Source of the DNA: Candidatus Lernaella stagnicola
Lineage (GTDB): Bacteria; Lernaellota; Lernaellaia; Lernaellales; Lernaellaceae
DNA: 64,000 bases
Direction of reading: 5' to 3'
Assembly (NCBI GenBank): GCA_030765525.1
Contig: JAVCCK010000005.1
Coordinates: 62,001-126,000, forward strand
Shown: positions 17,152 through 26,479 of the stretch, in pieces
How positions within the stretch are numbered: the stretch's first letter is position 1
Layout: each line of letters begins with the position of its first letter
Notes under the pieces: model-generated
What the model was told of the DNA's origin: nothing
The model's database searches: none
Seen by the model: only the letters and a program-made list of their open reading frames with translations
Translations under genes and position numbers: made by a program

Positions 17152-18432
17152 ATGACCCGCTTCTTTGAGTTACACGCGCACCCGTACATAAAAATTCACA
17201 ACCTGCCGTACCTGGCCAACGCTTTTCAGGCCTACACATACAACGGGCCGCACTGGAATCCGCTCGCGTTTCGGTACCAGTATCGCAACCTTCGACGCAG
17301 CCCCGTGAAAGTGTTGACGAACACCCACTACGTCATCGAACGGGATTTCGCCCGTCATGGTGTCAAGCTGCCGCTGCAACTCTTGTTGGGGCTGGTGTCG
17401 CCCCGGCGCGGCCTGAGATTGCTGACCATCGATCCGTGGAAAAGTCTGCTGCAACAGATCGACGGCCTCGAGCAGGCGATCATCAACACGAACCGGCTGA
17501 ATGTTCTGGGCGGCCCCCGGTTGAAGCTGGTAACGAAGTTCGCCGATATCGCAACCTTGGCCGAGGATGAAATCGCGGTGCTGCACGCGGTCGAGGGTCC
17601 GCACGTGCTGGGGTCCGAGTCCGATAACGAGCCGGACGTCGAGCAGCTTTGGGAGCGGGCGAAAAAGCGCCTGCATTATCTAAGCGAGCGCGGTGTGTAC
17701 ATGCTGACCCTCGCCCATTTTTGGGATCAACCCTTCGCACCGCAGACCGACTCATGCGAATTGGTTCCCAAAGTGGAAAACGGGCGTGTCGTGCGGGGCC
17801 GCGACGACACGATGGCGACCATGAAGCGCGCCACGTGGAAATGGGGACAACACAACGATTTGGGCGAAAGACTGCTGCGCGAGATGTTCGACATCGGCAT
17901 GATCGCCGACTTGTCGCACGTGCAGGAGCACGCCCGCTTCGCGATGTACGAGATCGCCCAGGAATGCCGGCGTCCCGTTGTCCTATCGCACGTGGGTCTG
18001 AAGCATTTCTACGAGCATGAGTACAACGTGTCCGATGACGAACTGCGCCGACTTCACGCGCTGGGCGGCGTAGTCGGGCTGATCATCAGCAAGCGTCTGC
18101 TCATGGAGCCGATCAAGCTTTACGAAGACGACGGCAACGGAATTCCCTTGCTCGTGGACAATATGAGGCACGCCGCGGACGTGACCGGTGACGTCTCGGT
18201 CCTGGGCATCGGTACCGATTTCGACGGGCTGACGCACCCGTTTCGCGATTGCTACAATCCCTCCCACCTGCCCCGAATCGCCGAGGCCATGACCAAGTAT
18301 TTTTCCGACGACGAAATCGACGCCATTTTCTACGGCAACGCGATGCGGGTGACTGAAGCGGGTTGGGGAGCGCAACCGGCGCGCGCGGCGAAGGCTAAAA
18401 CACGCCGGGCGCGAGCGAGCGCGGCAAGTTGA
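17152..18432 (+). CDS. Membrane dipeptidase-like metallopeptidase (family M19)
   Basis: A 426-residue protein of the renal dipeptidase family, zinc enzymes of the amidohydrolase fold that cleave dipeptides, often with D-residues at the C-terminus. Visible features: a metal-binding HAHP at the N-terminus, AVEGPHVLG (bridging Glu), LTLAHFWDQPFAP, GMIADLSHV, PVVLSHVGLKHF (second His pair) and GIGTDFDGLTHP near the end. No signal peptide is seen. A TTG and an ATG lie 3 nt apart; I chose the ATG at 17152, 7 nt after AAAGG. It is followed by marR and a D-aminoacylase-like gene in the same direction. Confidence 0.87.
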   Translation: MTRFFELHAHPYIKIHNLPYLANAFQAYTYNGPHWNPLAFRYQYRNLRRSPVKVLTNTHYVIERDFARHGVKLPLQLLLGLVSPRRGLRLLTIDPWKSLLQQIDGLEQAIINTNRLNVLGGPRLKLVTKFADIATLAEDEIAVLHAVEGPHVLGSESDNEPDVEQLWERAKKRLHYLSERGVYMLTLAHFWDQPFAPQTDSCELVPKVENGRVVRGRDDTMATMKRATWKWGQHNDLGERLLREMFDIGMIADLSHVQEHARFAMYEIAQECRRPVVLSHVGLKHFYEHEYNVSDDELRRLHALGGVVGLIISKRLLMEPIKLYEDDGNGIPLLVDNMRHAADVTGDVSVLGIGTDFDGLTHPFRDCYNPSHLPRIAEAMTKYFSDDEIDAIFYGNAMRVTEAGWGAQPARAAKAKTRRARASAAS

Positions 18433-18458
18433 CCGATATGAGGAGAAAGGACGACAAG

Positions 18459-18875
18459 ATGGAGCCAAAACAAGCTGCGGCACTTGCACAAGCGCTGCGG
18501 GCGATTTACCGCCACGTCGACGTGTTTCACGACGAGATGTTGCAGGTGACGCCCAAGGAGTTGGGGCTTTTGTTGGTTATCGACGAAAACGGCCCGACCC
18601 GGGTTAAGAATCTGGCGCAGCGGGTTAAGCTGCCGCTTTCGACGGTGAGTTGGACGGCGGATAAGATGTTCGGTCGCAAGCTACTGGCCCGTAGAACCGA
18701 CCCGAACGACCGCCGCGCCATTCTGCTTACGTTGACCCGCACCGGGCGGTCGGTCATCAAGGCTCACTATTCCATTTTCGACAGCGTGGCGCAGGCGGCG
18801 CTGTCGGTGTTGGCAGATAAAGAACGCGACGTCGTGCTGGATGCTATCCAAAAAGTCGCTTCCCATCTTTCGTGA
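18459..18875 (+). CDS. MarR family transcriptional regulator
   Basis: A 138-residue winged-helix protein. The recognition region reads PTRVKNLAQRVKLPLSTVSWTADKMFGRKLLARRTDPNDRRAILLTLTRTG, given here in pieces: helix LAQRVKLP, turn STVSWTADKM, wing RRTDPNDRR. This D-P-x-D-R-R wing is diagnostic for MarR. The ATG at 18459 has AGGAGAAAGG 8 nt upstream; earlier in-frame starts lack one. It lies between a dipeptidase and a D-aminoacylase, so it probably controls this operon, possibly in response to a peptide or acyl-amino-acid ligand. Confidence 0.9.
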   Translation: MEPKQAAALAQALRAIYRHVDVFHDEMLQVTPKELGLLLVIDENGPTRVKNLAQRVKLPLSTVSWTADKMFGRKLLARRTDPNDRRAILLTLTRTGRSVIKAHYSIFDSVAQAALSVLADKERDVVLDAIQKVASHLS

Positions 18876-18886
18876 AAGGACACCCC

Positions 18887-20629
18887 ATGTACGACTTGTT
18901 GTTTCGCCGCGCCACGATTGTTGATGGGTCGGGGAGTCTCCGTTTTGTGGGCGACTTGGCCGTGCAAGGCGAAAAAATCGCCGCCATCGGCCGCTTGGAC
19001 GACGCCCAAGCCGCGCGGGTGATCGACGCCGACGGCTTGGTACTGTGCCCCGGCTTCATCGACATCCACTCCCATGCCGATACCGTCATTTTCCGCGAAA
19101 ACGCCGCCGATTTGTTCGCCCCGCTGCTCAAACAAGGCATCACGACTTTTGTCGGCGGCAATTGCGGCATGGGCATGGCGCCCCTGCCCGCGACACGTTT
19201 CGACGAGTTCATCGACAGCTACCACGAGGCGTTTCTCGCCGAAAACGTGCGGGACAAGATCACCTGGTCCTCCATGGGCGAGTTCATGGAGAGGCTCGAT
19301 ACACTGGGCGTGCCGTGCAACACCGGCTTGCTCGTGCCGCACGGCATGATTCGCCTGTCGGCCGTAGGCCCCGAAACGCGCCACGCGCGCCACGACGAAA
19401 TCGCCCAAATGTGTCGCTGGTTGGAAGAATCCATGGACGAGGGTGCTCTGGGCATGTCGACGGGTCTGCAGTATTTCCCGGGCAGTCAGTCCGAAACCGG
19501 CGAGTTGATCGACCTGGCGCGGGTGCTGGCCCGTTACGACGGCCGCTACGCGAGCCACCTGCGTTCCTACTCGGCCACGTTGTCGCAAGCGATCGACGAG
19601 GCGGTGTTAATTGCGCAGGAGGCCGGCGTGCACGCGCAAGTCAGCCACCTGTTCTGGTTGCCGGATTTTGGCCCCTTACTGAACAAAGCCTTCCGCGGCA
19701 TCGTGAAGGCAGGCAGCAAGATTTACGAACACGTGAAATTCCCGGTCCCCTCGGATTCGGCGGCGGCGCAGGTACTCGAAAACATCGACCGCCTCCGGCA
19801 AAGCGGCGCGGCGCGCATCGCCGTGGACGCTATGCCAACCAGCGCGGGATTTACGCACTTGATGGCTTTTTTCCCGCCCTGGGTTTTCGCGGAAGCCAAT
19901 CGGCAGGAGATCGTCGGCAACTTGCGCGATAAAAACGTGCGCAAGCGGATTCGGCGGGATATCGAACACGGTGACACCCGGGCTTGGCCGCACGACACAG
20001 ACGACACGTGGTCGATGAATTTCTTCAAGATGATGGGCTGGGCGAGCGTGTCGATCATGAGCGTGCCCAGCGAGAAGAACAAGCACCTCGAAGGCCTAAA
20101 CCTTGTGGAAATCGGCAAAATGTGGGGCATGCATCCCTTCGATGTCGCCTGCGAATTGCTGTTGCAGGAAGACGGCAAAGTGCTGGTGTTTGAAACCCTG
20201 ACCTATCCCGGTGACGACTTCATCGAGACGAGCCTCGCCGCGCCGATGGTGGACCCGAACACGTCGATCGTCACTGATTCGATCCTGATGTCCTTCGGCT
20301 TGCCGAGCCATTTATTCTATGATTGTTATCCGAAATTCATCGGCCAATACGTACGCGAGAACCGGGCGCTTTCGCTGGAAGACGGCATTCGCAAGTGCAC
20401 CGGGCTGTCGGCCGATTCGCTGGGCATCAAAGCCCGCGGTTATCTTCGCGAAGGCAATTTCGCGGATCTGGTACTGTTCGACCTGGCTACAATCAAGTCG
20501 AATTCCACGTTCCGCGATCCGCGCCACGACCCGGATGGGATACGCATGGTCGTCGTCAACGGCACGGTGGTCGTGGAAGAGAATACGTATTATAAAGATA
20601 CCCTCGCGGGACACGTGCTGCGGCGGTGA
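18887..20629 (+). CDS. D-aminoacylase / N-acyl-D-amino-acid deacylase family amidohydrolase
   Basis: A 580-residue protein of the D-aminoacylase branch of the amidohydrolase superfamily. It begins MYDLLFRRATIVDGSG, and the metal motif is PGFIDIHSHAD. Other family segments: FVGGNCGMGMAP, GALGMSTGLQYFPGS, YASHLRSYS, VHAQVSHLF (further metal His) and KCTGLSADSLGIKARGYLREGNFADLVLFD at the end, the usual composite beta domain. Members release D-amino acids from N-acyl-D-amino acids or act on related amides. The start has AAAGGA 6 nt upstream, 11 nt after marR. Together with the M19 dipeptidase it suggests use or recycling of D-amino-acid peptides. Confidence 0.88.
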   Translation: MYDLLFRRATIVDGSGSLRFVGDLAVQGEKIAAIGRLDDAQAARVIDADGLVLCPGFIDIHSHADTVIFRENAADLFAPLLKQGITTFVGGNCGMGMAPLPATRFDEFIDSYHEAFLAENVRDKITWSSMGEFMERLDTLGVPCNTGLLVPHGMIRLSAVGPETRHARHDEIAQMCRWLEESMDEGALGMSTGLQYFPGSQSETGELIDLARVLARYDGRYASHLRSYSATLSQAIDEAVLIAQEAGVHAQVSHLFWLPDFGPLLNKAFRGIVKAGSKIYEHVKFPVPSDSAAAQVLENIDRLRQSGAARIAVDAMPTSAGFTHLMAFFPPWVFAEANRQEIVGNLRDKNVRKRIRRDIEHGDTRAWPHDTDDTWSMNFFKMMGWASVSIMSVPSEKNKHLEGLNLVEIGKMWGMHPFDVACELLLQEDGKVLVFETLTYPGDDFIETSLAAPMVDPNTSIVTDSILMSFGLPSHLFYDCYPKFIGQYVRENRALSLEDGIRKCTGLSADSLGIKARGYLREGNFADLVLFDLATIKSNSTFRDPRHDPDGIRMVVVNGTVVVEENTYYKDTLAGHVLRR

Positions 20630-20691
20630 CCGAACCTTTCGGCGCACGGCGGTGTCCACCACATAGCGTGGAACCATAAGGTGAGGTATGT

Positions 20692-21225
20692 ATGAGCCCC
20701 CAAATGAGAAAATTATCGATCATCATCGGCGTCGTCGGCGTCGTATTCGGGGCGTGGTTGTATCTGCAAATGCCCTCCCCGAAGCTCAATAATCTCGATC
20801 GCCCGAAACTTGCGCTTTCCACAGGCGGCGAAGTTGCGCCGGCGGCTGCCGGGCCGGCGGCCGCGCGTCGGAAACCCGCTACACCCAAGACCCGCAAACC
20901 GGCGGTTAAACAAAACCGCCGCACGCCGCAGGATCGCCGTGACGCAGCCCGCAAACGTCGTGAAGCGCGCTTGAAGCGCCGTTCCGAAGCCCGTAAACGG
21001 CGGCTGGAACAAAACGGCGGCGCGCCGCCGGCTAAGGCGGCGCGGCCGGGTGCCGTAGGCCGTCGCAAACCGGCCGGTGCGGCTACGACCGATCCTGGCG
21101 CTGTGCCCGATGATGCGCTGGACGAAGAGCTTGCCGAGGATATGCTCAACGAATTGGAGCAACTCGGAGATGATCCGTACCCCGGCGAGATTCCCGCCGA
21201 TGGCGACGAAGTCGTTATCGAGTAA
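20692..21225 (+). CDS. Membrane-anchored basic/acidic repeat-like protein of unknown function
   Basis: A 177-residue protein with one N-terminal hydrophobic helix (about 7-26). A long middle stretch rich in Ala, Pro, Lys and Arg includes a charged helix around 80-110 with repeated R-R-E-A-R-L-K-R-R patterns. An acidic C-terminus (ELAEDMLNELEQLGDD) follows. I recognise no family. AAGGTGAGG lies 5 nt before the ATG. The charge split, basic middle and acidic end, suggests an extended or coiled structure in the periplasm or cytoplasm. It stands alone between the D-aminoacylase and TonB receptor genes. Confidence 0.65.
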   Translation: MSPQMRKLSIIIGVVGVVFGAWLYLQMPSPKLNNLDRPKLALSTGGEVAPAAAGPAAARRKPATPKTRKPAVKQNRRTPQDRRDAARKRREARLKRRSEARKRRLEQNGGAPPAKAARPGAVGRRKPAGAATTDPGAVPDDALDEELAEDMLNELEQLGDDPYPGEIPADGDEVVIE

Positions 21226-21272
21226 CGACGATTTTTCGTAGACCGGCGATTCGGCCGCCAAACGTGTCACGC

Positions 21273-21301
21273 TTGACCGGGTCAGTCGCTTCTCCTACCG
21301 T
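21273..21301 (+). promoter_or_regulatory. Candidate sigma70-type promoter for the TonB receptor gene
   Basis: TTGACC and TACCGT are separated by 17 nt, ending 45 nt before the receptor start. The -35 box is good (5 of 6) and the -10 poor, so this is tentative. Confidence 0.3.
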
Positions 21302-21346
21302 GTCGGAAAATCGGCCAAAAAATAATGTGACCCCGGGAGCCCCGCC

Positions 21347-23404
21347 ATGTGTACCTACCAGCATCGTGTCGCTTTGGTGCTCTTCCTCATCGCATTACTG
21401 CTCACAGCGCCCGCCCTCGCCGCCGATGACGCCGAACTGGAGGAAATCGTCGTCACCGCCGAGCGCTCGCAGCAGGATGTGGCCGACACCGCGCGCGCTG
21501 TGGAAATTGTTACCGAGAAGCAGTTGCTCGACAGTATCGGTCGCACGGTACCCGAATCGCTACGGCGGGCGGCCGGTGTGTCGGTTCAGCGTACGAACTT
21601 GGGCGGCGGCGCACCCTTCATTCGCGGACTCGTGGGCAATCAGGTGCTCTACCTGGTCGACGGCGTCCGGGTGAATAATTCGACGTTCCGTGGCGGCCCA
21701 AATCAATACCTGAGCACGATCGACCCCTTTTTCATCGAGCGGATTGAATTGGTGCGGGGCCCCGGTTCGGTGTTGTACGGCTCGGACGCCTTGGGTGGCA
21801 CGATTAACGTGATCACCAAGCGGCGCAAGGACTTCGGCGACTACTTCGGCCTGGACGGGCGACTCATGCAACGGGCCACAACCGCGGAGAAGGAAGTCAC
21901 CAGCCATTTGGGCTTCGATTCCAACATCAGCGGGCTGTTTGGGATGTCTTTTTCCGGCAATTTCCGCCAATTCGGCGACATCGATCCGGGCGGCAGCAAC
22001 GAGGTACAGACGCCTTCCGGCTACGAAGAGCAGGATTTCGCAGGCAACGCAGACTTCCACATGGGCGACAAAGTGGTCTGGGAGTTCTCCGCGCAGCACG
22101 TCAATTTCGACCGCGTGCCGAATTACGATCCCGGCAATCCGAAAAACCGCTTCGAGCCGCAACGCCGCAATCTCTACTACACGCGTTTGTCGGTGATCGA
22201 CCTGACACCGGGGTTGGACAACATCACGGCATTCACGTCCTACCAGGAACAGACGGAAGGTCGCGAGCGGATCAAGGCCGACGACCTCGACCACGAGCAA
22301 CGCGATCTCGACCGGGTCGACACGGCCGGCGCCGGTCTGCAGTTGGAATCGGCGGTCGGTCGCTGGGCAAGGTTTATTTACGGCGGCGAGTTTTACCACG
22401 ACATGATTTCCTCCGAGCGGGAAATTCGCGAGCGCTTCGGGCCGGGCGTGGAGGACGTCGATCCGCAGTTCCCTGATAACTCCACATTCACGACCGCGGC
22501 AGGGTATCTGGAGGTTCGCGTCACGCCCTGGGAATGGATGAAGTTGGTGCCGGGTGTGCGATATAGCCACTTCGCGCCGAACGCGAAGCTGGACGATCCG
22601 AACCTGGGACAGGTGACCATCGACGAGGGCATCGGCGACGTTACCTGGGCTGTACACAGCCTATGGAAGCCGCACAACGCCCACGGCATCATCTTAGGCG
22701 TCGCTCGCGGATTTCGTGCTCCGAGCCTGGAAGAACTAACCAAGCTCGGCAGTGAAGACGGCCGTTTCGACGTGCCCAATCCCGACCTCGAGCCGGAAAC
22801 GCTGATTCAGTACGAGTTGGGTTATCGGGTTTCGTACCCCCGCCTGCGCGGGTCGTTTTTCGCGTACTACTCCGATATCGCGGATTTGATTACGCGCAAG
22901 CCGACCACGTACAACGGGCAGGATTTCATCGGCGAGGATGAAGTAAGCCGCAATGAAAACGTCGGCGAGGCGTACATATACGGCTATGAAGCCCAACTGA
23001 GCGGTATCATCCTCAAAGACTTGCTTCACGCGGGCGGCGCGTTCGCTTACACCTTCGGCGAAAACAAAACCGACGAAGAGCCGATTCGACGTATCCCGCC
23101 CCCCACCGGGAACGCTTATGTGCGGGCCCTGTGGAACTCGCAGAACGCTTGGTTTGAAATCGCGAGTGATTTCGCGGGAAAGCAGGAGCGGCTGTCGGAC
23201 GCGGACAAAAAAGACTCGCGCATCGGCCCCGAAGGCACCGACGGCTTTGCTGTCATGCACCTGCGCAGCGGATTTACGGTCGGCCAATATTTCGAGATTA
23301 CAATGGCGGTCGAAAACCTCTTCGACGAACCGTACAAATACCACGGTTCCGGTCCGCTGGAAGCCGGTCGCAACTTCAAAGGACAACTCAGCTTCCTGTT
23401 CTAG
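21347..23404 (+). CDS. TonB-dependent outer-membrane receptor
   Basis: A 685-residue outer-membrane protein. A signal peptide at about 1-25 ends ALAAD, and a TonB box-like segment EEIVVTAER lies near residues 32-40. The plug domain (about 45-155) shows ESLRRAAGVSV, GGGAPFIRGLVGNQVLYLVDGVRVN and ELVRGPGSVLYGSDALGGTINV. A 22-strand barrel follows and ends GQLSFLF with the terminal phenylalanine typical of BAM substrates. It imports a scarce ligand (iron chelate, cobalamin or glycan) using TonB-ExbBD energy; nothing nearby defines the ligand. GGGAG precedes the ATG by 7 nt. Confidence 0.93.
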   Translation: MCTYQHRVALVLFLIALLLTAPALAADDAELEEIVVTAERSQQDVADTARAVEIVTEKQLLDSIGRTVPESLRRAAGVSVQRTNLGGGAPFIRGLVGNQVLYLVDGVRVNNSTFRGGPNQYLSTIDPFFIERIELVRGPGSVLYGSDALGGTINVITKRRKDFGDYFGLDGRLMQRATTAEKEVTSHLGFDSNISGLFGMSFSGNFRQFGDIDPGGSNEVQTPSGYEEQDFAGNADFHMGDKVVWEFSAQHVNFDRVPNYDPGNPKNRFEPQRRNLYYTRLSVIDLTPGLDNITAFTSYQEQTEGRERIKADDLDHEQRDLDRVDTAGAGLQLESAVGRWARFIYGGEFYHDMISSEREIRERFGPGVEDVDPQFPDNSTFTTAAGYLEVRVTPWEWMKLVPGVRYSHFAPNAKLDDPNLGQVTIDEGIGDVTWAVHSLWKPHNAHGIILGVARGFRAPSLEELTKLGSEDGRFDVPNPDLEPETLIQYELGYRVSYPRLRGSFFAYYSDIADLITRKPTTYNGQDFIGEDEVSRNENVGEAYIYGYEAQLSGIILKDLLHAGGAFAYTFGENKTDEEPIRRIPPPTGNAYVRALWNSQNAWFEIASDFAGKQERLSDADKKDSRIGPEGTDGFAVMHLRSGFTVGQYFEITMAVENLFDEPYKYHGSGPLEAGRNFKGQLSFLF

Positions 23405-23458
23405 CGTAACAACGCCGTCGCTCCTCGACGCCCGCGTTATCCGGGCCACAGTCGCATC

Positions 23459-23478
23459 GTCCTGCACCGCCGCAGGAC
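23459..23478 (+). terminator. Hairpin after the TonB receptor gene, possible weak terminator
   Basis: GTCCTGC and GCAGGAC form a perfect 7-bp stem with a 6-nt loop, 54 nt after the receptor stop. Only GTTTG follows rather than a full U-run, so termination is uncertain. Confidence 0.35.
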
Positions 23479-23513
23479 GTTTGACACGATCTCCCAAATC
23501 GCAAGGAAGCACG

Positions 23514-23591
23514 ATGGCCACCGACTACTGGAAGAAATTTAAGGCCGACCTCCACGCCGTCCGCCCTTCGGCCCCGCCGAACGGGTCGTGA
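23514..23591 (+). CDS. Possible 25-residue peptide
   Basis: A tiny frame starting MATDYWKKFKAD, with AAGGAA 5 nt upstream of the ATG, between the TonB receptor and the metalloprotease lipoprotein. The good ribosome site and clean stop are the only support. No family is recognised; it could equally be a decayed gene start or chance. Confidence 0.3.
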   Translation: MATDYWKKFKADLHAVRPSAPPNGS

Positions 23592-23648
23592 TCCAAGCCC
23601 TGCAATCTGCTACTATCCGCGCCGGGGAGACGAAAAAGGAGTTTCAGC

Positions 23649-25331
23649 ATGAAGTCCCGCAGCTTTCTTTTCTTGGCGGCCCTGTTGTCGCTGCTGTTGG
23701 TTTTTTCCGCCGTCGGCTGCGGCGGCGACGACGATGACGACAACAACGCGTCCGACGACGACGATGATGATACCTACCTCGGCGACGATGACGATAATGA
23801 CGATAATGACGATCTCACCCCGCCCCCGGGCGATTGGGACGGCGTGTCGGTTACCGATGTGGAGGCGCCGGACCAATACACGGTCGAAGTGCAGCTTTCC
23901 GCCAGCCCCGGCGCCGCCGCCGCCGCGAATGCGAATATCTACACGATCACATCCGATTACGGCAGCCTGAATGTCCAGGATGCGACTTTCGCCAAGGCGA
24001 ACGTCGTCACGCTGACCACCGGCAAACAAAAACTGGGCGTTGAGTACACCCTGACGATCGAGCCGACCGAGTACGCGGGCGAACCGCTGACCGGCGCCTT
24101 TCCCGCCGCCGATACGGCCCGTTTCTGGACCTGGGATTTCGCCACCGGCGACCAGTACCAAATCACCGCTTATCGCGGCGGCATCGGCGAAACGTGCGTT
24201 GTCTACGTAGAAAGCGGGCAATCGGTGGCCGACGTGGCGCATACGATCGAAGTGTTCGACGATCAGGTATATCCCATCGAGACCGAACTTTTCACCGAAG
24301 CGCCGGACGTGGATGGCAACGGGCGGATATTGATCCTTGGGTTGGACGGCGGCGAGTACTTCGGCGGCTATTTTAGCGGCGTCAATCAGTATTCCGACGA
24401 TGAATCGATGTCGTGGTGGGGGTTGCATTCCAACGAAGCGGACATGGTTCATGTCAACTCGTTGTACGGCTCCCTGATGGTTGAAAACGTCGTGCCGCAC
24501 GAGTTTCAGCATCTGCTTTACAATGCGGAGCACGGCAACAACTACGAATACTGGGAATACCACGACGAAGGGTTGGCCGAAGCGGCCGTGCACGCGGTGT
24601 TCGGTATTCATCAAGGAGCGCTGGATTACTATCTCGCCGATCCCGAACAGGAAATCGGTAACGGGCTCTCTCTCGTGCATTGGGTTTACGCCAACTACGA
24701 CAACTACGTGCAGGCATACCTGTGGTGGATCTACCTGGCCGGACGGCTCGACGGCATCGATTCGCTTGCCGATATCTTCCATCTCGAGAACGGAAATCCC
24801 AACGAAGTGGATGATTTCATCGCCACGGAACTGGGTTCGACGATGGTCGACGAGGTCATTCATTACGAACTCGCCGCCTGGTTGCAGGAAGAGTCCGGCG
24901 CCTACGGCTTCAACGGCATGCTTTCATGGACGCCGGGCGCGGCCCCAACCGTGGCCGTCGATACCACGTCGGTCGACCTGGAACCGTTCGGCGGCACCCT
25001 GTTCCGCCTGGCGCAAACCAGCGTCGAATACCCCGGCACCCAGGGGACGCACATCGTGTATTACGGCGTGGATGGCGACGGCAATATCGACGACAGCGAA
25101 CCGTTCGACGTCGACGGCGGGGCGCTGCTGGTCTACAACTCCAGCGACCGGCACATCACATTTCCGTCGGAGCATTCCGGTCCGGATTTGCCCGCGTTGG
25201 GCTCGGCAAGGGCGAAGGGCGCGCCGATCAACCCGGCTTGGCTCGACCCCCCGCCGATTCATCCCGAGCGCTTGGATCGACTGGCGGCGTGGCGTTATCG
25301 CACGCTTGAGCGCATCCGCCGCAGTCAATAA
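23649..25331 (+). CDS. Secreted zinc metalloprotease-like lipoprotein with Asp-rich tether
   Basis: A 560-residue lipoprotein. The signal peptide ends at lipobox AVGC (Cys 24). About 30 residues made mostly of Asp with Asn, Gly and Thr follow (25-55), then a beta-rich domain (about 62-170) and a catalytic region. The zinc motif is PHEFQHLLYN (His 284, Glu 285, His 288), with a third-ligand segment YHDEGLAEAA (Glu 307), the layout of gluzincin proteases such as M30 hyicolysin-like enzymes. The C-terminal part is beta-rich. AAAAAGGAG lies 7 nt before the ATG. It is probably displayed outside the cell on the Asp tether; the substrate is unknown. Confidence 0.8.
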   Translation: MKSRSFLFLAALLSLLLVFSAVGCGGDDDDDNNASDDDDDDTYLGDDDDNDDNDDLTPPPGDWDGVSVTDVEAPDQYTVEVQLSASPGAAAAANANIYTITSDYGSLNVQDATFAKANVVTLTTGKQKLGVEYTLTIEPTEYAGEPLTGAFPAADTARFWTWDFATGDQYQITAYRGGIGETCVVYVESGQSVADVAHTIEVFDDQVYPIETELFTEAPDVDGNGRILILGLDGGEYFGGYFSGVNQYSDDESMSWWGLHSNEADMVHVNSLYGSLMVENVVPHEFQHLLYNAEHGNNYEYWEYHDEGLAEAAVHAVFGIHQGALDYYLADPEQEIGNGLSLVHWVYANYDNYVQAYLWWIYLAGRLDGIDSLADIFHLENGNPNEVDDFIATELGSTMVDEVIHYELAAWLQEESGAYGFNGMLSWTPGAAPTVAVDTTSVDLEPFGGTLFRLAQTSVEYPGTQGTHIVYYGVDGDGNIDDSEPFDVDGGALLVYNSSDRHITFPSEHSGPDLPALGSARAKGAPINPAWLDPPPIHPERLDRLAAWRYRTLERIRRSQ

Positions 25332-25347
25332 GAAAACGGGAAATCGC

Positions 25348-26265
25348 TCAGTCGGGTAGCGGCACGGCGTATCGTTCCAGGGGCTTTCCCAGTTCGATGG
25401 CGTCGCAGTCTTCGCGGGCCTGCGTTTCCAGGGTTTGCAGATCTTCCCAGCGATAGCGTGGACTGACATGGGCGATGACCGCGCGGCGGCAGCCGCTTTC
25501 GCGCACGATGCGGCCGGCCTGTTTAGCGGTTAGGTGCCTTTTTTCGGCCGCGTCCTGTTCCTCTTCGTTGAGAAACATGGCTTCGATCACGGCGAAGTCC
25601 GCATCTTTTAACAATCGATAGACGTTTTTGCACGGGGCGGTATCGGTGGCGTAGGCGATCTTTCGCCCGCGCCGCGCCGGGCCCAGGACATCCTCGGGTT
25701 TGATTTCGCGGTCGCCGACCCGGACGGATTCCCCGCGCTGCAACGCGCCGAACAGGGGCCCTTCGGGCACGCCCAATTCTCTTGCTTTGGCGAGGCTGAA
25801 TTTGCCCGGTCGCTCGTTTTCGATCAGAGCAAAGCCATATGTCGTCGTGGAATGCTTGAGCGGCAGATATTGAAGCGTAAACGAGTCGGTTTTGATTTCG
25901 CCGCCGTCGGCTTCCAAATCGGTGTATCGCAGCGAATAGTTCAGGTAGAAGCGTAACAAATCACGGTTGCCGCGCGCCCAGCGGGTGACATCCGGCGGTC
26001 CGACGATTTCCACTTCCTGCTCGATTTCGGCTTGGGTCATCAACATCAACATGCCGGGCAGGCCCAGCAGATGGTCGCCGTGCAGATGCGACATGACGAA
26101 GCGCTCGATGCGCCCAACGCCGAATCCGCTCTTTTTCAGCGCCACTTGCGTGCCTTCGCCGCAGTCAAACATTGTAGCCCGACCTTCCAGAAGCACGACG
26201 GCGCTGGTCAACCAACGTCCGGGCATGGGCATCATGCCGCCGATTCCCAAGAGCAATACTTCCAC
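25348..26265 (-). CDS. rnz: Ribonuclease Z
   Basis: A 305-residue metallo-beta-lactamase protein of the tRNase Z family, which matures tRNA 3' ends. Motif II is SHLHGDH (His 60, His 62, Asp 64, His 65). LGIGGMMPMPGR at the N-terminus, FDCGEGTQ, GRKIAYATDT, the C-terminal AEKRHLTAKQAGRI and VIAHVSPRY all fit RNase Z. GTG start with a perfect GGAGG 4 nt upstream. It is convergent with the metalloprotease gene. Confidence 0.93.
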   Translation of the reverse strand: MEVLLLGIGGMMPMPGRWLTSAVVLLEGRATMFDCGEGTQVALKKSGFGVGRIERFVMSHLHGDHLLGLPGMLMLMTQAEIEQEVEIVGPPDVTRWARGNRDLLRFYLNYSLRYTDLEADGGEIKTDSFTLQYLPLKHSTTTYGFALIENERPGKFSLAKARELGVPEGPLFGALQRGESVRVGDREIKPEDVLGPARRGRKIAYATDTAPCKNVYRLLKDADFAVIEAMFLNEEEQDAAEKRHLTAKQAGRIVRESGCRRAVIAHVSPRYRWEDLQTLETQAREDCDAIELGKPLERYAVPLPD

Positions 26266-26406
26266 GCGACCTCCTTACAAGTGTGCTCTTTGTTTACCGG
26301 TATCACGCCGCCTGTCAAGCACGTTGCGCTTGCCGCCGGCTGGAGCGGCGGTTATTATCGCCGGGCGCCCATGTGGGGCGGCAAAGGAAAAGTGTGTTCG
26401 ATCGGC

Positions 26407-26435
26407 TTGCGACCGGCGGGCTTTTAACGTTTAAA
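26407..26435 (+). promoter_or_regulatory. Candidate promoter for the gsp operon
   Basis: TTGCGA and TTTAAA are separated by 17 nt, ending 44 nt before gspF. Both boxes are moderate matches to sigma70. It lies in the 214-nt gap between rnz and gspF, which holds nothing else I can name. Confidence 0.3.
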
Positions 26436-26479
26436 GGCGCGGCGGGGTCCATGAGACGAAAGCGAGCGAAGGGGTAACG

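Noticed and set aside
21226-21346. Possible cobalamin riboswitch before the TonB receptor
   Set aside because: The 121-nt gap is too short and I see no B12-box-like conserved segment.
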